Of a stretch of DNA of 5,269 nucleotides, positions 1 to 5,269 are shown one piece after another. The stretch spans positions 1-5,269 of the forward strand of contig CALNBW010000413.1 of assembly GCA_937874815.1 (NCBI GenBank). Reading direction: 5' to 3'. Each line of letters starts with the position of its first letter. Positions within the stretch are counted from its first letter, which is position 1. Both the position numbers and the translations under genes were made by a program. A model generated the notes under the pieces. The model had not been told where the DNA came from and did not search any database. It saw nothing but the letters and a program-made list of their open reading frames with translations. The DNA comes from an uncultured Bacillota bacterium (lineage in GTDB: Bacteria > Bacillota > UBA994 > UBA5500).

Positions 1-858
1 GTTCACCTAGCTTTGAAAAAGGGAGGCGTCGCTAGCCAGGCGGTCGACTTCATGTTAGCGGGCGACTTGTTGAATCAGATTATTTCCTGCAATTTTGCGG
101 CCCGCGATTTGGGGATTCCCTTTTTAGGGCTTTATGGGGCCTGTTCCAGCTTTGCTGAGGCGATCGGTTTGGGTGCGGCTTTGGTCGATGCGGGCTTTGC
201 TGCCCATACTATCGCTACTGTTTCTAGCCACTATGGCACCAGTGAACGTCAGTATCGCTTTCCAACTGAGTATGGGGGACAGCGACCAGCCTATTCGCAG
301 TATACGGTCACGGGTAGCGGGGCCGCGCTGATTGCTAACGCTGCTAGCGCTGCCCAGGCACCAGCTGTTACCCACTTTACGATAGGCAAAGTGCTTGACC
401 TAGGTATTAAGGACCCTTACGACATGGGTTCCGCCATGGCACCTGCAGCGGCTGATACGCTGCAGCGCCATTTCTTAGACACCGGTCGCTCTGTGGCTGA
501 CTATGATCTTATTCTTACAGGCGATTTAGCGAGTGTAGGCAAGAAGATTATGGTAGAACTGGCAGAGCTGGCCGGTATTGATCTGGGCTCCAAATATGAT
601 GATTGTGGTTGCCGCATTTATGATCGGGATAAGCAACCAGTATTTGCCGGCGGCAGCGGCTGTGCCTGCTCCGCTGTAGTGACGCTGGCCACAATACTAC
701 CTAAGCTACAAAGTGGGGAACTGCGGAGAGTTTTGGTTATTGCTACCGGTGCCCTGCTAAGCCCGCTTACCTTTCAACAAGGGGAATCAATTCCCTGCAT
801 TGCCCACGCGGTTGTCCTAGAACAACCGAGAAAAGGGGAGGCGCAGGATAATGGGTAA
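1..858 (+). CDS. spoVAD: Stage V sporulation protein AD (SpoVAD), 5'-truncated by the window edge
   Basis: SpoVAD is a DPA-binding protein of the SpoVA complex, which moves dipicolinic acid into the forespore during sporulation and out at germination. It has a thiolase-like fold and sits at the spore inner membrane. The frame is open from base 1 and gives 285 residues. The Bacillus subtilis protein is about 338 residues, so roughly 60 N-terminal residues lie outside the window; the TTG at 13 is an internal codon, not the start. Recognisable family blocks are LAGDLLNQ (nt 55-78), GACS with the thiolase-position cysteine at nt 142-144, ERQYRFPTEYGGQ, TVTGSGA, DMGSAMAPAAADT, DLILTGDL, DDCG, FAGGSGCACSAVV and ATGALLSP. 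These match SpoVAD nearly block for block from memory. The TAA stop lies inside the first codons of spoVAE, so the two genes are translationally coupled. The operon promoter (sigma-G dependent in known systems) is upstream and unseen. Confidence 0.96.
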   Translation, partial: VHLALKKGGVASQAVDFMLAGDLLNQIISCNFAARDLGIPFLGLYGACSSFAEAIGLGAALVDAGFAAHTIATVSSHYGTSERQYRFPTEYGGQRPAYSQYTVTGSGAALIANAASAAQAPAVTHFTIGKVLDLGIKDPYDMGSAMAPAAADTLQRHFLDTGRSVADYDLILTGDLASVGKKIMVELAELAGIDLGSKYDDCGCRIYDRDKQPVFAGGSGCACSAVVTLATILPKLQSGELRRVLVIATGALLSPLTFQQGESIPCIAHAVVLEQPRKGEAQDNG

Positions 859-1204
859 TTATTTGACTGCATTTCTCGTCGGTGGCCTCATCTGCGCCTT
901 GGCCCAGTTGCTCTTTGACTTGACCACCCTGACGCCGGCCCATGTGCTCACTCTTTTTGTGGTAATTGGTGGCATCTTATCCGGCTTAGGGCTTTACGCA
1001 CCTCTAGTCAAATTTGCCGGCGCTGGGGCGACGGTCCCTATAACCTCCTTTGGACATCAGTTGGTGCAGGGGGCACTGCGGGAGTTAGAGACCCATGGGC
1101 TGATCGGTGTCCTGGCCGGCACTTTTGACTTAACAAGTGCGGGCATTACGGCTGCCATTATCTTTGGTTTTGTTGTGGCCCTGATTTTTGACCCCAAGGG
1201 CTAA
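851..1204 (+). CDS. spoVAE: Stage V sporulation protein AE (SpoVAE, SpoVAEb type)
   Basis: This is a small integral membrane protein of the SpoVA DPA channel complex in the spore inner membrane. At 117 residues it has the normal length of the SpoVAEb type. Hydrophobic segments lie at about residues 5-24, 31-51, 83-91 and 97-113. The family block GAGATVPITSFGH (57-69) is intact, as are TPAH (28-31), FDLTSAGI (92-99) and the ending LIFDPKG. The ATG at 851 overlaps the end of spoVAD by 8 nt and is preceded by a good Shine-Dalgarno stretch, AGGGGAGG (834-841), 9 nt upstream, which supports this start. A hairpin follows 16 nt after the stop, so the operon appears to end here. No spoVAEa or spoVAF gene follows, which fits the shorter spoVAC-D-E layout common in Clostridia. 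Which SpoVA subunits form the pore itself cannot be judged from this gene alone. Confidence 0.96.
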   Translation: MGNYLTAFLVGGLICALAQLLFDLTTLTPAHVLTLFVVIGGILSGLGLYAPLVKFAGAGATVPITSFGHQLVQGALRELETHGLIGVLAGTFDLTSAGITAAIIFGFVVALIFDPKG

Positions 1205-1220
1205 CCTGGAATCCGACCCA

Positions 1221-1260
1221 GGGCTGTTGCAAGCTGCTGCAACAGCCCCTTATTGTTCTC
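1221..1260 (+). terminator. Probable intrinsic terminator of the spoVA operon
   Basis: GGGCTGTTGCA (1221-1231) is perfectly complementary to TGCAACAGCCC (1238-1248), giving an 11-bp stem with a 6-nt loop (AGCTGC). It starts 16 nt after the spoVAE stop. The downstream tract CTTATTGTTCTC is T-rich but interrupted, so the hairpin is strong while the U-tract is only moderate. Its position between a finished operon and a new promoter supports a terminator role. Confidence 0.8.
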
Positions 1261-1270
1261 CCCAGCCTGC

Positions 1271-1300
1271 TGGAAACAGGTGGAGAAGCCATGCTATAAT
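1271..1300 (+). promoter_or_regulatory. Sigma-A-type promoter with extended -10
   Basis: A perfect -10 hexamer TATAAT (1295-1300) is preceded by TGC (1292-1294), which makes a TGnTATAAT extended -10. A -35-like TGGAAA (1271-1276) matches four of six bases of TTGACA with an 18-nt spacer. Transcription would start near 1306-1308. This would drive the DHH-CBS-nucleotidyltransferase gene and, given the tight spacing, the protease and scpA. The -10 is clear; the -35 is weak, which is normal for extended -10 promoters. It suggests vegetative expression, unlike the preceding sporulation genes. Confidence 0.75.
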
Positions 1301-1303
1301 TAG

Positions 1304-1320
1304 AAGGAGGTGGAGGGGGG
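1304..1320 (+). promoter_or_regulatory. Purine-rich ribosome-binding region deciding the start of the fusion gene
   Basis: The segment holds AAGGAGGTG (1304-1312), a near-complete anti-16S match, then GGAGGGGGG (1312-1320). An in-frame GTG at 1310 lies inside the first Shine-Dalgarno and practically at the predicted transcription start, so it is a poor initiation codon. The GTG at 1328 lies 7 nt after the G-run and 10 nt after GGAGGG, at normal spacing, and begins the protein exactly at the conserved VQVITTHVNTDFDG strand. I therefore prefer 1328. Confidence 0.65.
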
Positions 1321-1327
1321 TAAGGAT

Positions 1328-3961
1328 GTGCAGGTGATTACTACCCATGTAAACACTGATTTTGACGGTTTGGGGGCCATGCTAGCGGCAGCAATGCTGT
1401 ATCCGCAGGCCGCCCTCTACTTTCCTGGACAGCTGAGTCGCCCCGTACGTGAGTTTTACTCCTTATATAAGGACTCATTGCCGATCAAGGCACCAGAGAT
1501 GCTGAATTTAGATACAGTTAGTGAACTAATCATTGTCGACACCCAGCAGGCAAGTCGCCTGGGTCGCTTCAAGGCTCTGCTAGATCGGCCCGATGTACAA
1601 GTCACTATTTATGACCATCACCCGGCACCGAGCGAGCCTATTACAGGCGCAACGCTGTATCATGCCGAGGTGGGCGCTGTGACCAGCTATTTAGTGAACG
1701 AGCTGCAGGCTAGGGATTTGCAGACGAATCAACTAGAGGCAACGGTGATGGCTCTGGGTATTTACGCCGATACTGGCTCCCTCACTCGGCCAACAACTAC
1801 CTTGCAGGACCTCGATGCGCTCAGATATCTGCTGGCGGCTGGCGCTGACCTAGAGACTATTCATCGGTATATGAATAGCCCCCTGAGCCATGACCAGCGT
1901 TTACTGTTGGAGGAAATGCTCGCTAATTCGGAACGGCTGTATCACCACGGGATTAATATCCTGATTACCCTCTGTTCTGTAGATCATTACATCGATGGCC
2001 TCGCTTTACTGACCGAGCGTCTGGCAACAATCGAAGCTGTCGACCTCATTTTCTGTTTGGTGGAGATGGATGGCCGTGTGCACTTAACGGCTCGTAGCCG
2101 ACTCAACCATTTGCCCGTGAATGAAATTATTGCCCATTTTGGGGGGGCGGGCCATCCCCTAGCTGCATCGGCGACCATCAAGGGGCGCACGCTACTCGAC
2201 CTTCGCGAACAGTTGCTATCTTATCTAGCCACAGAAATAACTCCGCCTATTTCGGCTGTAGATATCATGTCGCGGCCGGTACATAGCACTCATCCCGAAG
2301 CGACCATGGGGGAAGTTGGGCAAGCGATGTTGCGTTACGGCCATAGTGGCTTGCCAGTGCTAGCCGCTGGCCAGCTGGTTGGCATCATCTCGCGTCGCGA
2401 TGTTGACAAATCTCTTCGCCACGGTCTAGAGCATGCACCTGTTAAAGGCTTCATGTCCACCCAGGTAGCGACAATTCCATCTACGGCTTCGCTTGACGAA
2501 ATACAGCGGTTGCTCGTCGGCAGAGATGTTGGGCGTTTGCCAGTAGTAGATGCCGGGGGCCAGGTACTCGGAATAGTGACTCGTACCGATGTGCTGAGGG
2601 CTCTACACGGGCGTAGTTATCCCCACTGGTATCAGATGAATGTGCGCCCCAAAGTAGAGGTGCAACAGGGCATCACTATGTTGGCCGACCTGATGACGGA
2701 GCGGTTACCTAATCGTTTGCAGGGCCTACTGCTCCTAATAGGGCAGGAGGCAGCACGGCATCAGGTGAGCGCCTATCTTGTTGGTGGTATAGTACGCGAT
2801 CTTTTGCTTGATGTGCCGAATCATGATATCGACATTGCTGTAATACCGTCAGCTTTGGAGTTTGCTGAGCAGCTCGGCAAGGTTTTTGGGGGTTCCATCA
2901 AGATGTATCCCCAGTTCGGTACGGCTGCCATTATTAGGCCCGATGGCTCCATCGTCGACTTGGTGACTGCTCGTTCCGAATTCTATGCCAGTCCGGCAGC
3001 TATGCCAGATGTAGAACAAGGGAACCTCAAGCAAGATCTTTACCGCAGGGATTTCACTATAAATACGATGGCGATTGCGCTGCATGGACCGCACTACGGC
3101 CAATTCTATGACTATTTTGGTGGACGAGCTGATCTAGAAGAAGGTATTATCCGCGTTCTTTATAATCTAAGCTTTGTGGAAGACCCGACGCGCATTCTGC
3201 GGGCAGTTCGTTTTGAACAACGGTATGGTTTTCAAATCGAACCTGAGACTCTACGTTTTTTGCAGAATGCTTTAGAACATAACCTATTGCAGAAAATCAC
3301 ACCCGAACGCATTAAGGCTGAGCTGATGCAAATGTTAGCCGAAGAGAAGGCGCCACAGATCATTCTGCGCATGCACGAGCTCGGTGTCTGGCCCGCTATA
3401 GTACCAGGGCTAGAGTTGACCGACGAGTTGATTCACTATCTGCATGACGCTAAGGATCATATTGAGTGGTTTGAGAAGCTACAAACCGAAGATACTCTCG
3501 AACACTGGCTGGTCTATTTGTTGTTGCTCTCAACGGGGGTAGATGCTAAGCAACTGGTCGAGTGGCCCAGTCGCTTGGCTTTAACGGGGCGCGAGCGTGA
3601 CCTGCTGCTCTCATTCGCCGCTTGCCGTGCTAATCTGGCGACCGGGCTGACGGAGGCCGATGATGGTCAGCATGTTTTTGAATTATTGACAGGGCAACCG
3701 GCTGAGTGCCAAGTTGCGGTGGCTGTGCTTCAAGGTGAGGCCGTGAGAAAACAGCTCGCTGATTATTGGCAGCGCCTGGTCAAGATCCACGTTGAAGTGG
3801 ATGGGCACGATCTTTTAGGGATTGGACTTAAGCCTGGCCCCAAGGTAGGGGAAGTGCTGCGCAAATTACACATGGCACGCCTAAATGGCGAGGTGGCCAA
3901 CAAGGAGCAAGAGTTAGCGTTAGCGCGTCAGCTATTGCTGACGCCAGAGGAAGGAAGATAG
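1328..3961 (+). CDS. DHH/DHHA1 - CBS - CBS - class II tRNA nucleotidyltransferase fusion (A-adding or CCA-adding)
   Basis: This is a fusion protein of 877 residues from GTG 1328 (883 from GTG 1310). Residues 1-300 are a DHH phosphoesterase with H7, D11 and D13, D71, the D96-H97-H98 triad, D148, and the DHHA1 signature GGAGH (272-276). This class includes nanoRNases, pApA hydrolases and exopolyphosphatase-like enzymes. Two CBS domains (about 310-361 and 372-426) each end in a nucleotide-contact motif, GIISRRD and GIVTRTD. From about 460 comes a class II nucleotidyltransferase: LVGGIVRD (484-491), catalytic D500 and D502, probable third carboxylate D544, RRDF (573-576), EDPTR (618-622, base-selecting motif D), ITPER (657-661) and a C-terminal DLLGIGLKPGP tail domain. 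Aquifex aeolicus has a similar long protein shown to be an A-adding enzyme; that role here is inferred, and full CCA addition is possible. It is the first gene of an operon, with the protease 2 nt downstream. No motif looks damaged. Confidence 0.93.
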   Translation: MQVITTHVNTDFDGLGAMLAAAMLYPQAALYFPGQLSRPVREFYSLYKDSLPIKAPEMLNLDTVSELIIVDTQQASRLGRFKALLDRPDVQVTIYDHHPAPSEPITGATLYHAEVGAVTSYLVNELQARDLQTNQLEATVMALGIYADTGSLTRPTTTLQDLDALRYLLAAGADLETIHRYMNSPLSHDQRLLLEEMLANSERLYHHGINILITLCSVDHYIDGLALLTERLATIEAVDLIFCLVEMDGRVHLTARSRLNHLPVNEIIAHFGGAGHPLAASATIKGRTLLDLREQLLSYLATEITPPISAVDIMSRPVHSTHPEATMGEVGQAMLRYGHSGLPVLAAGQLVGIISRRDVDKSLRHGLEHAPVKGFMSTQVATIPSTASLDEIQRLLVGRDVGRLPVVDAGGQVLGIVTRTDVLRALHGRSYPHWYQMNVRPKVEVQQGITMLADLMTERLPNRLQGLLLLIGQEAARHQVSAYLVGGIVRDLLLDVPNHDIDIAVIPSALEFAEQLGKVFGGSIKMYPQFGTAAIIRPDGSIVDLVTARSEFYASPAAMPDVEQGNLKQDLYRRDFTINTMAIALHGPHYGQFYDYFGGRADLEEGIIRVLYNLSFVEDPTRILRAVRFEQRYGFQIEPETLRFLQNALEHNLLQKITPERIKAELMQMLAEEKAPQIILRMHELGVWPAIVPGLELTDELIHYLHDAKDHIEWFEKLQTEDTLEHWLVYLLLLSTGVDAKQLVEWPSRLALTGRERDLLLSFAACRANLATGLTEADDGQHVFELLTGQPAECQVAVAVLQGEAVRKQLADYWQRLVKIHVEVDGHDLLGIGLKPGPKVGEVLRKLHMARLNGEVANKEQELALARQLLLTPEEGR

Positions 3962-3963
3962 TC

Positions 3964-4590
3964 ATGAACTTCACACCAGAAATTTTTTTGGCACTGCCAG
4001 CTTTGCTCATTGCTATGACCTTTCACGAATATGCCCATGCCTGGGCAGCAGATCGATTAGGTGATCCCTCCCCTCGGATGCGCGGTAGGCTCACCCTTAA
4101 TCCCATCGCTCATATCGACCCCATTGGATTTATTATGCTGGTGCTATTCAAGTTTGGCTGGGCCAAACCGGTAGAAGTTAACCCCTTTAATTTTGATAAT
4201 CGTGAAAAGGGCATGGCCTGGGTATCACTGGCAGGCCCGGCCATGAATCTACTGCTCGGCTTTGTGGCTACCGTGTTTTACATCCCCCTGCTGATGAAAA
4301 CCGGCAGAACTGCGTTAACTAGCTTGCTAGAATGGATACTGCTTTACAACGTCTATTTTGCCGTTTTTAACTTGATCCCCATACCGCCCTTAGATGGCTC
4401 CAAGCTATTGTTCTTTATTCTGCCGCGTGGCACAGTTTATCGCTATCTTGATACTGTTGGTCAATATGGTTTTCTTATTTTGATCTTGGCTGTTTCCACA
4501 GGGCTGGTCTCCAACACTATAGGTAGCATTGCCGATAGTATTTTATATCTATATCAACGTTTCGTGTTTATTCTTTTGGGGTTCCGCTAG
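3964..4590 (+). CDS. Site-2-type (M50 family) intramembrane zinc metalloprotease
   Basis: This is a compact membrane protease of 208 residues related to the site-2 protease/YwhC group. The zinc motif HEYAH (21-25) sits in the first hydrophobic segment (about 6-25), with E22 as the catalytic base. The third zinc ligand is expected in NLIPIPPLDG (136-145), where D144 fits. Other family blocks are RLGDPSPRMRGRLTLNP (31-47), DPIGF (52-56), WAKPV (66-70) and SLAGPAMNLLLG (88-99). Hydrophobic segments occur near 50-65, 86-110, 121-140, 165-185 and 190-206. There is no PDZ or CBS domain, so it is neither a RseP/RasP type nor the sporulation protease SpoIVFB, which carries a CBS domain. The start is 2 nt after the preceding stop, and GAGGAAGGA (3947-3955) inside the end of that gene serves as Shine-Dalgarno. 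The substrate is unknown and cannot be deduced here. Confidence 0.93.
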   Translation: MNFTPEIFLALPALLIAMTFHEYAHAWAADRLGDPSPRMRGRLTLNPIAHIDPIGFIMLVLFKFGWAKPVEVNPFNFDNREKGMAWVSLAGPAMNLLLGFVATVFYIPLLMKTGRTALTSLLEWILLYNVYFAVFNLIPIPPLDGSKLLFFILPRGTVYRYLDTVGQYGFLILILAVSTGLVSNTIGSIADSILYLYQRFVFILLGFR

Positions 4591-4603
4591 GAAGTGATTG
4601 TAG

Positions 4604-5269
4604 ATGTCAATTAACGTTACTCTGGAGGCCTTTGAGGGCCCGCTTGATTTGCTACTACAATTAGTGCGAAGGTCGCAGATTAGCGTCTGGGAGATCCGTA
4701 TTCAGAGTATTTGCGACCAGTTTATTGCCTATACGCGCCAGTTAGAGATGATCGATGTGGAGCAAGCCGGAGATTTCCTAGTCATGGCTTCAACATTAAT
4801 TCGTATTAAAGCACGGCTATTATTGCCTAGACCAGAGTTAGAGCCCAGCGAAACAGAGGAGCCGATTGACGAGGAAGAGGCACTAATTACGCGGCTCTTA
4901 CTTTATGAGGGATTTCGGGAAGCCGCCGAAGAGTTGGAGCAAATGGCTCAACTCAGCTTGGCGCTATATCCGCGGGGGCAAGTAGAAGAATTACAGCCAC
5001 GCCAAACTGGTGATCCTCTGGGCGGAGTTACTCTACTAACTTTGGCAGTCATGGCCCAACAGGCTTGTCAGGGGCTGGAACAGCCGCAAGCCCTCCGTCT
5101 GCAGGCAGAGGCGTACACTGTCGACGAGCAAATGGCATACATTGAGCACTTACTGGCGAAGACACCAGAGGCACTGGCCTTCGCGGAGCTGCTATCGGAG
5201 CAAGCGACCAAGGAAGAGGTAGTGACCACTTTTCTGGCGATGCTGGAGTTGGTGAGGTTACATAAGATA
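4604..5269 (+). CDS. scpA: Segregation and condensation protein A (ScpA kleisin), 3'-truncated by the window edge
   Basis: ScpA is the kleisin that bridges the head domains of the SMC dimer and binds ScpB, forming the bacterial condensin needed for chromosome compaction and segregation. The frame from ATG 4604 stays open to the last base, 222 residues, against about 250 in B. subtilis, so roughly 25-30 C-terminal residues and the stop are missing. The N-terminal SMC-binding region shows the hallmark FEGPLDLLLQLV (10-21), then AGDFLVMASTLIRIKARLLLP (55-75), an acidic linker (78-93) and LLLYEGFREAAEEL (98-111). The C-terminal winged-helix part begins near TKEEVVTTFLAMLELVRL (202-219), the region that contacts the SMC head. 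AGGAAGTGA (4589-4597) is a fair Shine-Dalgarno 6 nt from the ATG. A TAG directly upstream in frame rules out an earlier start. It lies 13 nt after the protease gene. scpB is the usual next gene, outside this window. Confidence 0.96.
   Translation, partial: MSINVTLEAFEGPLDLLLQLVRRSQISVWEIRIQSICDQFIAYTRQLEMIDVEQAGDFLVMASTLIRIKARLLLPRPELEPSETEEPIDEEEALITRLLLYEGFREAAEELEQMAQLSLALYPRGQVEELQPRQTGDPLGGVTLLTLAVMAQQACQGLEQPQALRLQAEAYTVDEQMAYIEHLLAKTPEALAFAELLSEQATKEEVVTTFLAMLELVRLHKI

Noticed and set aside
13..15. TTG as a start codon for spoVAD
   Set aside because: The frame is open to base 1, the family has about 60 more N-terminal residues, and no Shine-Dalgarno precedes it.
134..331. Plus-strand open frame of 65 codons in another frame of spoVAD
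   Set aside because: It is an out-of-frame shadow inside conserved spoVAD coding sequence with no recognisable protein motif.
124..375. Minus-strand open frame of 83 codons inside spoVAD
   Set aside because: It lies wholly antisense to a strongly conserved spoVAD region, has no recognisable protein motif, and is explained as a shadow of that gene.
2138..2152. T4 followed by a G7 run, a possible slippage or phase-variation site
   Set aside because: It encodes the conserved F-G-G-A-G motif of DHHA1 and the frame is intact through it. Seven G is short for phase variation and the bases are explained by the protein motif.
1987..2190. Minus-strand open frame of 67 codons within the fusion gene
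   Set aside because: It is antisense to the conserved DHHA1 region and shows no family motif.
2849..3103. Minus-strand open frame of 84 codons within the nucleotidyltransferase part
   Set aside because: It is antisense to the conserved catalytic region including RRDFTIN; composition and content look like a shadow.
3828..4010. Minus-strand open frame of 60 codons across the fusion gene and protease junction
   Set aside because: It spans two well-supported plus-strand genes, is antisense to both and has no recognisable motif.

Overview
The window carries five protein-coding genes, all on the + strand, and no sign of mobile DNA, RNA genes or CRISPR. It comes from an endospore-forming Firmicute, because spoVAD and spoVAE are spore-specific genes. 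A DHH-CBS-CBS-nucleotidyltransferase fusion next to an M50 protease and scpA suggests a Clostridia-type lineage (Peptococcaceae or relatives, possibly Negativicutes) rather than Bacillus. The genus cannot be fixed from this sequence. Base composition is roughly balanced by eye and uniform across genes.

Region 1 (1-1204) is the end of a spoVA operon. It holds a 5'-truncated spoVAD and then spoVAE, overlapping by 8 nt. Their products help move dipicolinic acid (DPA) into the forespore and release it at germination. The operon ends at a strong hairpin (1221-1248).

Region 2 (1205-1327) is a short intergenic segment. It holds the terminator and then a good vegetative-type promoter with an extended -10 (TGCTATAAT), followed by a very purine-rich ribosome-binding region. 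This marks the switch from a sporulation operon to an apparently housekeeping operon.

Region 3 (1328-5269) is a tightly packed operon. First comes a large fusion protein (DHH/DHHA1 phosphoesterase, two CBS domains, class II tRNA nucleotidyltransferase), probably an A-adding or CCA-adding enzyme. It is followed 2 nt later by a small M50 site-2-type membrane protease, and 13 nt after that by scpA, the kleisin subunit of the SMC condensin, which runs off the right edge. The three genes are probably co-transcribed but work in different processes: tRNA 3'-end maturation or RNA turnover, membrane proteolysis, and chromosome segregation.

I found no convincing new system. The item most worth a second look is the multi-domain nucleotidyltransferase fusion, which has intact motifs in every domain, together with its start-site and promoter arrangement.
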